Assembly (NCBI GenBank): GCA_965227645.1
Contig: OZ245773.1
Span: 2,418,001-2,482,000 of the forward strand
Direction: 5' to 3'
Source: Flavimaribacter sp024343425
GTDB taxonomy: Bacteria; Pseudomonadota; Alphaproteobacteria; Rhizobiales; Rhizobiaceae
DNA: 64,000 bases
Shown: positions 9,325-18,578 of the stretch, piece by piece
How positions within the stretch are numbered: position 1 is the stretch's first letter
Layout: each line of letters starts with the position of its first letter
Translations under genes and position numbers: made by a program
Notes under the pieces: generated by a model
The model's input: only the letters and a program-made list of their open reading frames with translations
Databases searched by the model: none
Told to the model about the DNA's origin: nothing

Positions 9325-12300
9325 TTATTCCGCGCCTTGCTCCGTCCATGTTTGTTCGGACCGGTTCCGGCGACGGCGCCAGTTGTTCGCCTTTTCGCGC
9401 ATCGACTGGAATACGAAATACAGCACCGGAACCATCAGCAGGCCCAATGTGCTGTCCACCAGCATCCCGGCGAATACCGGCACGCCGATCGACAACCTGG
9501 CGCTCGCTCCCGGCCCGGAGGCGAAGATAAGCGGCAGGACGCCAATGACGAAGCAGAGACCGGTCATTGTGACGGGCCTGAACCTCAGCTTCGCGGCGCT
9601 CAGCGCCGCATGAGCGATGCTGGCGCCTTCATCGCGACGCACCTTGGCGAACTCGACGATCATGATCGCCTTCTTTGCAGCAAGCGCAATCAGCAGCACC
9701 AGCCCGATCTGCGCGTAGATATTGTTGTTCAGGGAGGAGAGAAAATACAGCGGCAACAAGGCGCCGAATACCGACATCACGGTCGACGTCATAACGGACA
9801 TCGGCAGGGTCCAGCTTTCATACTGGGCGACCAGAAACAAATAGGCGAATATGACTGCAAGGATGAGGATATAGACAACAAGGCCGCCTGCCTGGACCTC
9901 CTGCAGCGTTACGCCGCTCCAATCGATGCGATAGCCATCCGGCAGGGTCTTCGCCGCGACCTCCTCCATTATCCTGATCCCCTCGCCCGACGCAACGCCG
10001 GGCTCGAGCAATCCGGTAATCGATGATGCCTGGAACAGATTGTAGCGATAGATCTGGTCCGTCCCGAGAATCGGGCTTTCCGTTACAAGCGCACTGAGCG
10101 GAATCATCTCGTTCGAGTCGTTTCGAACATAGATGTCGCGGACATCGCCGACCGAATGTCGAAATCGTGATTCCGCGGTGAGTACAACCCAGTAGATATT
10201 GCCGTCAACGACGAAATTGTTGACGTAATATTCGCCAAGATTGGCCTGTAGCACCTCGTAGATATTCGAAATATCGACGCCCAGGGTCTGCGCCCGATCC
10301 CGATCGATCGCGAGATAATATTGCGGCGTCGTGGCGGAGAAATTGCCAAACGCCTGCTTGTATTCCGGCGTCGCGTTCAAAGCAGTCAAGAACGCGCGCT
10401 GGACGGAATCTAGCTGCTGCAGACTGCCCGTATTGAGATCCAGTAGCTCGGCGGAGGTTCCGCCGCTGGAGCCAACGCCTTGGATCGTCGGCAGCGGAAA
10501 CACGACCGCTGTCGCCGAAGGCAGAGCATTGAACTCGCTGTCGAGCGTCGCGAGGATGCTGTACCATTGGGTTTCCGGCGTTGTTCGCTCGCTCCAGTCC
10601 TTCAGCACTGCGACGATCATGCCGGTGTTGGGACGCGTCCCGTTGATGAGGCTGTCGCCGCTCACGCCGATGACGTTGAGAACCCCTGGCGTCTTTGCGG
10701 TGATATCGCTCAGTTGAGAGATAACCTCCTCGGTGCGCTGCAGGGAGGCTCCGTCCGGCAATGTTATGCTCGACATCAGCACGCCCTGGTCCTCCTGCGG
10801 GATGAAGCCTGTGGGCGTGGCCTGGAACAGATAGACCGTTGCGCCAATGAAGCAGGCGAATATCACCAGCGTAACGCCTGCGTAACGCAGCATTCTGAAC
10901 GTCAGCCACATATATCCGCGCCGCAGGCGATCCACCGTCCAGGGTATGGCTCTCAGCGGTCCCTTGGCGTGGCCGGTGCTTCTCTTCAGCAGGAGCGAGC
11001 ACAGCGCCGGACCCAGCGTCAGGGCGTTGACTGCGGACAGCGAGAACGCAAAAACGATTGTAAGCGCAAATTCCAGATAGATCTTTCCGGTAATGCCCGG
11101 AAAAAAGCAGACAGGCACGAACACCGCGGCCAGCACAAAGGTTGTGGCGATAATCGGCCCGGTGATCTGCGACATCGCCTTGAGCGTCGCCTCTCGCGGC
11201 TCCAGTTCCTCCTCTTCCATGATGCGTTCGGCGTTTTCAATGATCACGATCGCATCGTCCACCACGAGGGTGATGGCCAGAATGATTGCGAACAGCGTTA
11301 TCATGTTGGCGCTGAATCCGATGAGATAGATCAGCGCCACGGCGCCCAGAAGCGAGACGGGAATTGCTATCGCCGGAATGATCGTCGCCCGCCAGCTCAA
11401 AAGGAACATGAAGGTCACCGCGATGACCAGAAGCGCGGTGATTCCCAACGTCTGCAGGACTTCCCGCACCGACGCGCGAACGGCCTTCGTCACGTCATAG
11501 GTCAGATTGTAGGCGACGCCTTCGGGAAAGGACTTGGCCAGTTCATCCATCTGCTCGTAGACGCCGTCGGCGACGTCGAGAGCGTTCGCTCCGCTTTCAA
11601 GCAGGATCTGGATCGCGGCCGCCGGCGTGTTGTTGAAGGTGGCGTTTGAATCGTAGGTTTCCGAACCGAGCTGCACGCGGGCGACGTCGCTCAGCCGGAC
11701 CAGCGATCCGTCCGTATTGGCCTGCACGATGATCTTTTCGAACTGGTCGACCGTATCCAGCAAACCCTCGGCTTGCAGCGTGTATTGGAAATCGACCCTG
11801 CCGTCGCCGAACGGCGGTGCGCCGACCGTTCCGGCGGTCGCCTGGACGTTCTGGGCCTCGATCGCCTCGACGACGTCCGACGCCGTCAGGTCAAGGTAAG
11901 TCAGCTTGTCTGTGTCCAGCCATACCCGCATGCTGTAATTGAGTTGGCCGAACTGGGCCGTGCCGCCCACGCCCGGAATGCGGCTCAATGGCTCTTGCAC
12001 ATGGTTTGCCGCATAGTTGCTGAGAAAGAGTTCGTCCCGCGACTGATCCGGCGATATCAGGTTGATCACCTGGATCATGTTGCTGGACTGTTTGGACGTA
12101 ATTACGCCCTGCTGGACCACAGTGGCGGGCAAAAGCGCCGTCGCCATGGCGACCCGGTTCTGCACGTTGACAGCCGCGATATCCGGATCCGTGCCGATGC
12201 GGAAATTGACCGTCAGGACATAGTTGCCGCTGTTGTCGCTGGTCGACGTCATGTACAGCATGCCGTCGACGCCGTTGACCTGCTGTTCAATCGGCGTAGC

Positions 12301-12486
12301 GACGGTGTCCTGGATCACCTTTGCGCTGGCGCCGGGATATTGCGCTGTCACCGAAACCTGGGGCGGCGCAATGTTCGGATAGTCCGCAATCGGGATGAAT
12401 ATTATGCCGATCGCCCCGACGAGCGATGTGACGATAGCGATGACGACGGCGAATTTGGGCCGATCGATAAAGAACTCCGAAATCAT
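9325..12486 (-). CDS. RND multidrug efflux permease (HAE1, AcrB/MexB type)
   Basis: 1053 residues; the ATG at 12486 follows GGGAGCGG, and the TTG one codon earlier is less likely. Full-length inner-membrane RND pump: the F-F-I-D-R-P-K-F start, the periplasmic porter motif Q-V-N-G-V-D-G-M, the proton-relay pair D-D in L-V-V-D-D-A-I-V (about residue 407), and the G-F-I-P-x-E-D-Q-G loop at the start of the second half. Twelve helices are expected. It forms the pump of a tripartite efflux system with the adaptor encoded 12 bases upstream on the same strand. No outer-membrane channel gene (TolC/OprM type) is present, so a distant TolC is presumably used. Confidence 0.95.
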   Translation of the reverse strand: MISEFFIDRPKFAVVIAIVTSLVGAIGIIFIPIADYPNIAPPQVSVTAQYPGASAKVIQDTVATPIEQQVNGVDGMLYMTSTSDNSGNYVLTVNFRIGTDPDIAAVNVQNRVAMATALLPATVVQQGVITSKQSSNMIQVINLISPDQSRDELFLSNYAANHVQEPLSRIPGVGGTAQFGQLNYSMRVWLDTDKLTYLDLTASDVVEAIEAQNVQATAGTVGAPPFGDGRVDFQYTLQAEGLLDTVDQFEKIIVQANTDGSLVRLSDVARVQLGSETYDSNATFNNTPAAAIQILLESGANALDVADGVYEQMDELAKSFPEGVAYNLTYDVTKAVRASVREVLQTLGITALLVIAVTFMFLLSWRATIIPAIAIPVSLLGAVALIYLIGFSANMITLFAIILAITLVVDDAIVIIENAERIMEEEELEPREATLKAMSQITGPIIATTFVLAAVFVPVCFFPGITGKIYLEFALTIVFAFSLSAVNALTLGPALCSLLLKRSTGHAKGPLRAIPWTVDRLRRGYMWLTFRMLRYAGVTLVIFACFIGATVYLFQATPTGFIPQEDQGVLMSSITLPDGASLQRTEEVISQLSDITAKTPGVLNVIGVSGDSLINGTRPNTGMIVAVLKDWSERTTPETQWYSILATLDSEFNALPSATAVVFPLPTIQGVGSSGGTSAELLDLNTGSLQQLDSVQRAFLTALNATPEYKQAFGNFSATTPQYYLAIDRDRAQTLGVDISNIYEVLQANLGEYYVNNFVVDGNIYWVVLTAESRFRHSVGDVRDIYVRNDSNEMIPLSALVTESPILGTDQIYRYNLFQASSITGLLEPGVASGEGIRIMEEVAAKTLPDGYRIDWSGVTLQEVQAGGLVVYILILAVIFAYLFLVAQYESWTLPMSVMTSTVMSVFGALLPLYFLSSLNNNIYAQIGLVLLIALAAKKAIMIVEFAKVRRDEGASIAHAALSAAKLRFRPVTMTGLCFVIGVLPLIFASGPGASARLSIGVPVFAGMLVDSTLGLLMVPVLYFVFQSMREKANNWRRRRNRSEQTWTEQGAE

Positions 12487-12498
12487 CAACCGCTCCCG

Positions 12499-13602
12499 TC
12501 AGCTCTGCTGCTCGACAGGCTTGACGACGATTCCGGGCTGCACCTTCTGAAGGCCCTGTACGATGACTTTCTGACCTTTTGCCAATCCTGACGTGACGAC
12601 CCACATGCCGGCCTGCTGCGCGCCAACCTGGACGTCCTGCCGTTCGACCTTGTTGTCATCGCCCACGATGAAAACAAAGTGGCCTTTCTTGTCGAGTTGC
12701 ACAGCAAGCTGCGGCACGGCGAGTTCCGGCTTGGCGGTCGGGTCCATCGTCTTTGCAGTGACGAACTGACCCGGAATCAGAATGCCGTCGGGGTTGTCAA
12801 AGGTCGCTCTGATTTCCGCGGTGTCCGTCGACTGTTCGATCGCGATGCCGACATAGTTGATCTTGCCCTTTCTGGGATACACATCCCCGTTCGAGAGCGT
12901 GATTTCCACGTCGAGTTTCGCCCCGTCTTCTCCGATGAGCCCCTTCTGCCGCGCGTCGACGAGTTCGGCTTCGCTCATGTAGAAGCGGACATAGATCGGA
13001 TCGACGCTCAGAATGGTCGCCAAAGTGCCGCTGTCCGGAGTGACGAGATTGCCCACGTTGATATTTGTGGTGCTTATCCGGCCGTCGATCGGGCTGGTGA
13101 TCGTCGTATAGCCGAGATTGATCTGGTCCAGTTCCAGTTGAGCCTTGGCTTCGCCTAGCGTCGCCTGACTGTTCTGGAGGTCGGCTTCCGCCTGATCCAC
13201 CGCCGATTGCGGCTGGTCCTGCTTGTCGCGCAGGAACTTCATGCGTTCGAAGGTCTTCTGATCGTCCGTCACCGTGGCCTGCGCGCCCTGTACGGTCGCC
13301 GACGACTTGTCCACGTTGGCCTTGTAGGTGTCCTTTTCTATCTCATAAAGGACGTCGCCTTTCTTGACGGTCGCGCCTTCAGTGAAATTGCGCTTCTCGA
13401 GAAACCCGGTCACCCGGACTTGAAGCTCCACAGTGCTGACGGCAATCACCCTGCCGACATATCTGTTCAGGGCGGCGGGAGACTGCTCCGTCACCGTCGA
13501 AACCACAACGGCAGGCGGTGGTGAAGAGCTGGCGGTTTGCGCTTGCGCCGCTATTGGCGTCAACGCCATGGACAATCCTGCTAACGCCACTCTGAAAATC
13601 AT
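12499..13602 (-). CDS. RND efflux periplasmic adaptor (membrane fusion protein)
   Basis: 367 residues. A signal peptide lies at 1-22 (A-Q-A-Q cleavage region). Then come a barrel-sandwich/lipoyl half with V-G-R-V-I-A and V-K-K-G-D-V-L-Y, an alpha-helical hairpin at about 95-150 rich in Gln/Ala/Lys, the second lipoyl half S-P-I-D-G-R-I, a beta-barrel, and a membrane-proximal domain with the G-x-x-V-I-V-Q-G-L-Q-K-V-Q-P-G signature. It belongs to the MexA/AcrA family. GGAGG lies 10 bases before the ATG. It is first in the operon with the RND pump; no TetR-type repressor gene is adjacent. Confidence 0.93.
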   Translation of the reverse strand: MIFRVALAGLSMALTPIAAQAQTASSSPPPAVVVSTVTEQSPAALNRYVGRVIAVSTVELQVRVTGFLEKRNFTEGATVKKGDVLYEIEKDTYKANVDKSSATVQGAQATVTDDQKTFERMKFLRDKQDQPQSAVDQAEADLQNSQATLGEAKAQLELDQINLGYTTITSPIDGRISTTNINVGNLVTPDSGTLATILSVDPIYVRFYMSEAELVDARQKGLIGEDGAKLDVEITLSNGDVYPRKGKINYVGIAIEQSTDTAEIRATFDNPDGILIPGQFVTAKTMDPTAKPELAVPQLAVQLDKKGHFVFIVGDDNKVERQDVQVGAQQAGMWVVTSGLAKGQKVIVQGLQKVQPGIVVKPVEQQS

Positions 13603-13845
13603 GAAACGAACGCCTCCATGCTATTGGAGTCGCTATCCTAGCCGATATTACTCTTGAGATCAGTAAACTATTCCTGATTTTCATTGCTCCGCCACCTCAT
13701 CTACTAATGGTAGCAATACACATATGCGCTCTATAGTTGTATTTCTTTACAGCAAACAATCTATGTATTATATTAATACACGGTATTTCCGCGTTGCGTA
13801 CCGGAAGTCGCGCGTGGTTAGCGAACGCCAGCGAGGTGGTGAACC

Positions 13846-14919
13846 GTGAACACGCACGCCATGACGATGGAGGATTTTCGACAGGAGTTTCTGTCCGATC
13901 ATCCAGATTTTGACGATCACGAACAGGTCGTTTTCAGGCGGCTTTCCGAGTTTGGCGTGGACATCATAATCGCAGTCCACAGCACCGTGCTCGGACCTGC
14001 CCTTGGCGGGGCCCGCCTGTGGAAGCACCCGACCAAGGCAGCCGCCTTGACGGATGTGCTGCGCCTTTCCTCAGGCATGACCTGCAAGAACGCCCTCGCC
14101 GGTCTGGAATTCGGAGGCGGCAAGGCTGTCATTATCGCCGATCCCGAACGCGATAAATCCCCAGCGCTGCTCAGGGCCTTTGCAAAAACCGTCAACGATC
14201 TTGAGGGACGATACATCAGCGGCGAAGACGTGGGTCTGACCCCGTCCGATATGGATATTCTCGCGGAAGTCACTCCCTATGTCCGCGGTGGAACGAAGGG
14301 TCCGGCGGGAGACCCCTCCCCCTACACGGCGTTGGGCGTTTTCGAAGGAATGAAGGAGGCGCGCCGCTTCAAAGTCGATGACGACCGGGTCAGCGGCTTG
14401 ACCGTGTCCATACAGGGCCTGGGCAATGTCGGATGGCGCTTGGCGGAGATGCTCCATGAAGCAGGCGCAAAGCTCATCGTTTCAGATATCAGAAGTGGCC
14501 GCGTCAAGAAGGCCGAAACCACGTTCGGAGCAACCGCCGTCGACCCTGCAAAATCGCATCGCGTCGAATCGGACATATTTGCCCCATGCGCGCTGGGCGC
14601 CGTCATCAACGACGAGTCCGTGGACGAGATTGCAGCGCCGATTGTCGCGGGTTCGGCGAACAATCAGCTTGCGGCTTCCTATCACGGTCAATTGCTAGCA
14701 GAACGCAATATACTTTTTGCGCCAGACTACGTGCTCAACGCCGGAGGCGTCATCTGTCTGGCGTGCCAGGATGAAACCGGGCCCGAGATCGAAAGCAGGG
14801 TTCGCTCGATTGCGCTGACAGTCCGTAAAATCTTCGAAACCGCCGCCGAAGAGAACCTGCCGACCAGCATGGTTGCCGATGAAATGGCGCGCAGTCGCCT
14901 GAAAGCCCGGGCCGCCTGA
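13846..14919 (+). CDS. Glu/Leu/Phe/Val dehydrogenase family (leucine/phenylalanine dehydrogenase-like)
   Basis: 357 residues. The GTG start is chosen because GAGGTGG lies about 9 bases upstream; the ATG five codons later has no ribosome site. The N-terminal catalytic domain has the family core G-P-A-L-G-G-A-R, M-T-C-K-N-A and G-G-G-K-A-V-I (around 65-95), containing the two Lys residues that bind the carboxylate and catalyse oxidative deamination. The Rossmann domain has G-L-G-N-V-G at about 191-196. The length fits Leu/Phe/Val dehydrogenases rather than GDH. It reversibly converts branched-chain or aromatic amino acids to 2-oxo acids with NAD+. Divergent from the RND operon across a 240-bp AT-rich gap in which I see no clear operator. 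Confidence 0.85.
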   Translation: MNTHAMTMEDFRQEFLSDHPDFDDHEQVVFRRLSEFGVDIIIAVHSTVLGPALGGARLWKHPTKAAALTDVLRLSSGMTCKNALAGLEFGGGKAVIIADPERDKSPALLRAFAKTVNDLEGRYISGEDVGLTPSDMDILAEVTPYVRGGTKGPAGDPSPYTALGVFEGMKEARRFKVDDDRVSGLTVSIQGLGNVGWRLAEMLHEAGAKLIVSDIRSGRVKKAETTFGATAVDPAKSHRVESDIFAPCALGAVINDESVDEIAAPIVAGSANNQLAASYHGQLLAERNILFAPDYVLNAGGVICLACQDETGPEIESRVRSIALTVRKIFETAAEENLPTSMVADEMARSRLKARAA

Positions 14920-15062
14920 AACCGGTTGTTATCATCTCGCAGCGCCTCGTTTCAAACGGTGCGCCGGCCCCGGATCAGCTCATCGACCATGCATCGCAAG
15001 AGTATCTAAATATTCTGGTTACAGTACGTTAGTAATGTCGTCACAATTGCAACTTTGGAAGT

Positions 15063-15091
15063 GTCAATATCCGACTTCTGTGTATATTGAC
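15063..15091. promoter_or_regulatory. 8-bp inverted repeat upstream of the SH3b protein gene
   Basis: GTCAATAT at 15063-15070 is repeated in inverse as ATATTGAC at 15084-15091, separated by 13 bases, about 35 bases before the start codon of the next gene. The spacing (about two helical turns centre to centre) fits a dimeric regulator site or a promoter-proximal operator. The right arm overlaps a TATATT that could serve as a -10 element, but the nearest -35-like TTGGAA is too far (22-bp spacer), so the promoter itself is not assigned. Confidence 0.35.
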
Positions 15092-15124
15092 GCCCGTTGA
15101 AACTCTACACGCTAGGAGGTGAGT

Positions 15125-15883
15125 ATGAGGAAATTGCTACTATGGGGATTGGCGGCGCTCTGCCTGCCGTTAATGACTGTTACCGCGCTGGCGCAAACGG
15201 CAGGCTATACTACAACCGGTGTACACCTTCGCGCAGGCCCGGGAACGAACTATCCGTCTGTCGCCGTCGTGCCGGCGAATTCGGCAATCAAGATTTACGG
15301 CTGCCAGTCCGGTTACGACTGGTGTGACACCAAGTGGGGCGCGGCCCGCGGCTGGATCGATTCCGAGTACATAGTCACTGTCGACAATGGCCAGAAAACA
15401 CAGCTGACACCGGCTGTCGCCACTGCCGTCGGCATCGGCCTGGCAACCTTTGACCAAGCGTACTGGAACAGCTACTACGTTGGTTATCCCTGGTACAACC
15501 AGTGGGGTTACTATTATCACCCCTATGGTCCCTATGGTCCACATCACCCCTACGGACCGCCTCCTCCGCATCATCCCTATGGTCCCTATGGCCCCTATGG
15601 TCCACATCATCCGTATGGACCGCCCCCGCCGCATCACTCCGGCTACGGGCCTCATGGTGGTCCGCCTCCCGGTGTCCCCGCACATTATGGCGGCGGCATG
15701 CCCGGCGGGATGCCAGGCGGCTTTAACGGTGGAATGCCGCACGGCGGCTTCGGCGGCGGCATGCCCGGCGGGTTCGGTGGCGGAATGCCACATGGTGGTT
15801 TCGGCGGAGGAATGCCCGGCGGCTTTGGCGGCGGCGGATTCGGCGGCGGCCACATGGGCGGCGGCTTCGGCGGCCATCGCTAG
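15125..15883 (+). CDS. secreted SH3b-domain protein with Pro/Tyr/His and Gly/Met low-complexity tail
   Basis: 252 residues from the ATG at 15125; AGGAGG ends six bases before it, which rules out the in-frame GTG at 15119. Signal peptide at 1-23 (A-L-A-Q). Residues about 26-80 form a bacterial SH3 domain: G-V-H-L-R-A-G-P-G-T-N-Y-P, a Cys pair around Y-G-C and D-W-C, and W-G-A-A-R-G-W-I at the end. A linker with Y-W-N-S-Y-Y follows, then repeats of H-P-Y-G-P with P-P-P-P-H-H, then G-G-M-P-G-G-F repeats up to the C-terminus. SH3b domains bind peptidoglycan or wall peptides; the tail looks like a flexible surface or adhesive segment. A strong terminator follows. Confidence 0.8.
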   Translation: MRKLLLWGLAALCLPLMTVTALAQTAGYTTTGVHLRAGPGTNYPSVAVVPANSAIKIYGCQSGYDWCDTKWGAARGWIDSEYIVTVDNGQKTQLTPAVATAVGIGLATFDQAYWNSYYVGYPWYNQWGYYYHPYGPYGPHHPYGPPPPHHPYGPYGPYGPHHPYGPPPPHHSGYGPHGGPPPGVPAHYGGGMPGGMPGGFNGGMPHGGFGGGMPGGFGGGMPHGGFGGGMPGGFGGGGFGGGHMGGGFGGHR

Positions 15884-15913
15884 AAAAGCGCGGGCGTCAG
15901 CCTGAACATGCAG

Positions 15914-15942
15914 CGGGGCCGTTCATCGGCCCCGTTTTTTTT
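15914..15942 (+). terminator. Rho-independent terminator after the SH3b gene
   Basis: An eight-base-pair perfect GC stem (CGGGGCCG / CGGCCCCG) with a five-base loop TTCAT, directly followed by eight T residues. It ends the SH3b transcript and isolates it from the membrane protein gene that starts at 16007. Confidence 0.92.
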
Positions 15943-16006
15943 GGGGCGCCGGGAAGCCGGAGGAATACGCCTCCACAGGCGCCCTGTTTTGTCCTATCGT
16001 GCCCGA

Positions 16007-16873
16007 ATGGGTGTCTTCCTTTCATTCTGGCGCGGAGAACGGGCTCTCGGACCGTCATTCTGGTTGTTCTTCGTCGCGCCCTGCGTCATCGTCTACGCGG
16101 CGGTGGCCGGCGTGATGACCTTGCACCACGTCCCGTTCGTTGTTTTCGTTTGCCTGCTTGTCGCCTCTCTTTTGATTTTCGCGGCGCTGTCGATCGGCGT
16201 CATCCGCGCCGGCGAGGCCCATGTCGCCGCGCGCGGCTCGCTGGCGCCCGTCTGGGGCAGCTACGTCGCCATCATCATCGTGCTGTTCATTTTCGGCGCC
16301 CAATGGCTGGGTCTCTATCAGCGCACGATCTGGAAGCCCGAGGAAGAGCTGTTCACGACGAAGATGGATCGTCTCCACGCATCGACCTATGATTTGTCGC
16401 TATCGGACAACGGCCGCGTTCTGACGCTCGATGGCGACGTCGCCCTCGGTTCGACGAAAATCATTCGAAACCTGTTGTCGGAGAATTCAGGCGTCAAAGC
16501 CCTGGCGCTCAACAGCAAAGGCGGAAACATATACGAAGCGAGGGGCATCGCGCGGCTGGTGTCGGAAGGACATCTCGACACCCGAATTGACGGCGAATGC
16601 AGTTCGGCCTGCACGATCATCTTCATTTCCGGCGCGAACAGAACCATGGGCGCTGACGCAAAGCTCGGCTTTCACCAATATCGGCTGGACAGCACAGCCA
16701 ATATTCCAAATGTGGACATTGCCGAGGAACAGTCGCGCGACCGCGCATTCTTTGAGAACCAGGCGATTGATCCGGAGTTCCTGAAAAGGATCTTCAACAG
16801 TCCGCACAATGCGATCTGGTATCCTGAACGGTCGGAACTCGAAACTGCGGGCGTGATCACGACACCGGACTGA
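16007..16873 (+). CDS. membrane-anchored ClpP/SppA-fold protein (COG3904-like)
   Basis: 288 residues, start at the ATG for M-G-V-F-L-S-F; the longer frame would run through the upstream terminator. Three hydrophobic segments lie at roughly 16-40, 45-65 and 80-102. A soluble C-terminal domain follows with the ClpP/crotonase-like order: V-K-A-L-A-L-N-S-K-G-G-N, then E-C-S-S-A-C-T-I-I-F-I-S-G with the putative nucleophile Ser near residue 201, then G-F-H-Q-Y with a candidate His. This is the arrangement of predicted periplasmic or membrane serine proteases related to SppA. The last 17 bases overlap the 3' end of the convergent cyclase gene. Confidence 0.7.
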   Translation: MGVFLSFWRGERALGPSFWLFFVAPCVIVYAAVAGVMTLHHVPFVVFVCLLVASLLIFAALSIGVIRAGEAHVAARGSLAPVWGSYVAIIIVLFIFGAQWLGLYQRTIWKPEEELFTTKMDRLHASTYDLSLSDNGRVLTLDGDVALGSTKIIRNLLSENSGVKALALNSKGGNIYEARGIARLVSEGHLDTRIDGECSSACTIIFISGANRTMGADAKLGFHQYRLDSTANIPNVDIAEEQSRDRAFFENQAIDPEFLKRIFNSPHNAIWYPERSELETAGVITTPD

Positions 16874-18479
16874 TCTGCGCCCCTGACGCCTCGAAATCCG
16901 CGCCGCGGCTGCCTGCCGCGTAGATTTCCTGGCTTGATTCAAATCCGTCGAACCGATGCGAGCCGATTGAAAAGACCTTCTGCGGCAGGCTGTCGCCGTC
17001 GCTTGCCAGCGCGTGAACGAAGTCGCGCGACATGATGATCTTGTTGCCGGTCGCCTTGCACAGTCCCTCCATCCTGGTGGCGAGATTGACCGCGGGACCA
17101 ATGACCGTGAAATCGAGGCGATCATGGCTGCCGATATTGCCGTAGGTCACATCGCCGATATGCAAAGCGATCCCCATGTCTATCGGCGGACCATCGTCTG
17201 AAAGCCCCTTCTCAAGGTTTTCCTCGACGACCTTCATCGCCTGGCGGGCCGACCGCAGAGCCAGTTCCGCCTGCTCCGCCCTGTCGTCGGCAAGATCGGA
17301 AATCGGGAAGACGGCGAGAACCGCGTCGCCGATGAATTTGAGCACTTCCCCGCCATTTTCGCTGATCGGCGCCAGAACCATGTCGTAATAGCGATTGAGC
17401 ATCTTCAGATAGTCGTCGCGCGGAAGCTCTTCTGCGAGCCTCGTCGAGTTTCGCAGGTCGCTGAACAGGATCACGGCCTGGATGTCCTCGCCATGGCCAC
17501 GCCGAATGTCGCCGTTCAATACGCGTTTGCCGGTGCGCCGGCCGAGATAGGTATCGAGCAGCGTCTTTGTGTTCTTGCGCAAGGTCAGAACTTCGAAATA
17601 CCGCCCGATCGTCCCGACTATTTCGAAGATCTGCCCCAGATCCGCCGTCGAAAATCCGTCCTTGCTGTCGCTTGCGAGCGTAATCACGTTGATCTGCCCG
17701 TCCGAAAACGGAAGCGGCATCGCTACATAATCCGTCGCGCCGGCGGCCTTCAGTTCATGAATGATCGGATAATCAAACTCGAAAGCGTCGACGTTGAGCG
17801 GCTGGCGCACGCCGCCTTTGGCCATGCTGACATAGTAGATCGGGCTGTTGACGAAATCGGGATCGTCGAGGAGATCGTAACTTGCTTCGGCCAGGCTGGC
17901 CTCGTCCGTATCGCGCTTCCAGATAATATTGGCGCCTGCAATCTCGGGATGCAGCGACCAGAGCACGACCGAAATGCGACTGACGCCAATGCCGGCCTCC
18001 ACGAGTTTATGCCCGAGCATGCGCGCGAGTTCACGGCGCGTCTTGCAATTGCCGGCTCCGCGCAAGACCCAATCGCTCAAGGGACTGCTGATATGGGCTT
18101 CCTCGATCCGGATTTCCGGAGGTGAAACGGCAAAGTCGTACTCTTCGGCGACTTCTTCCGTGAAAGCGAGATAGCCGCCAATGCCCTGTGCTTCAGCCAG
18201 GGGTCGCTGGTAGGACCAGACGCTGTTTTCCTTCAAGCCGGACGCGGTTTTGACGTGCCAGTAGGAAGCCGTTCCCTTGAACGGGCAGAACGTCTTTTGA
18301 TCGGAAGGAACGAGGATTTCAGGATCGACAGCATCGGAAGGAAAGTAATAGCAGTCGGCCAACCGTGTTTCGCGAAGCACACGCACACGTTCTGAAGTTG
18401 CGACAGGCCGTCCGCCGTGTAGGACCTTGACCTCGCCTTCCACGTCTCCGATCTCGATGCTGTATTTATTCTTGTTCAT
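16857..18479 (-). CDS. class III adenylate/guanylate cyclase with N-terminal DUF427 and sensor domain
   Basis: 540 residues. Residues about 10-115 match DUF427: L-R-E-T-R-L-A-D, T-F-C-P-F-K-G-T-A-S-Y-W and V-W-S-Y-Q-R-P with a late Y-L-A-F. A middle region (120-310) resembles the GAF-like sensor of the neighbouring cyclase. The C-terminal class III cyclase domain (about 325-500) has metal-binding L-F-S-D-L-R-N-S-T, the second Asp in F-I-G-D-A-V-L-A, and a transition-state region D-F-T-V-I-G-P-A-V-N-L-A-T-R. Both metal Asp residues and the Asn/Arg are present, so it should be active. Product probably cAMP. Cytoplasmic, no membrane segment. DUF427 fused to a cyclase is an unusual layout. Confidence 0.85.
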   Translation of the reverse strand: MNKNKYSIEIGDVEGEVKVLHGGRPVATSERVRVLRETRLADCYYFPSDAVDPEILVPSDQKTFCPFKGTASYWHVKTASGLKENSVWSYQRPLAEAQGIGGYLAFTEEVAEEYDFAVSPPEIRIEEAHISSPLSDWVLRGAGNCKTRRELARMLGHKLVEAGIGVSRISVVLWSLHPEIAGANIIWKRDTDEASLAEASYDLLDDPDFVNSPIYYVSMAKGGVRQPLNVDAFEFDYPIIHELKAAGATDYVAMPLPFSDGQINVITLASDSKDGFSTADLGQIFEIVGTIGRYFEVLTLRKNTKTLLDTYLGRRTGKRVLNGDIRRGHGEDIQAVILFSDLRNSTRLAEELPRDDYLKMLNRYYDMVLAPISENGGEVLKFIGDAVLAVFPISDLADDRAEQAELALRSARQAMKVVEENLEKGLSDDGPPIDMGIALHIGDVTYGNIGSHDRLDFTVIGPAVNLATRMEGLCKATGNKIIMSRDFVHALASDGDSLPQKVFSIGSHRFDGFESSQEIYAAGSRGADFEASGAQISPVS

Positions 18480-18578
18480 GCAGCGAACTTAAGCCGCTCC
18501 GAGGCAGTTTCAAGTTCATCGTTAAGTGAACAGACAGTCTGCTGACAAAAGCCGAATTGCTTGCCGCCATATTCGACC

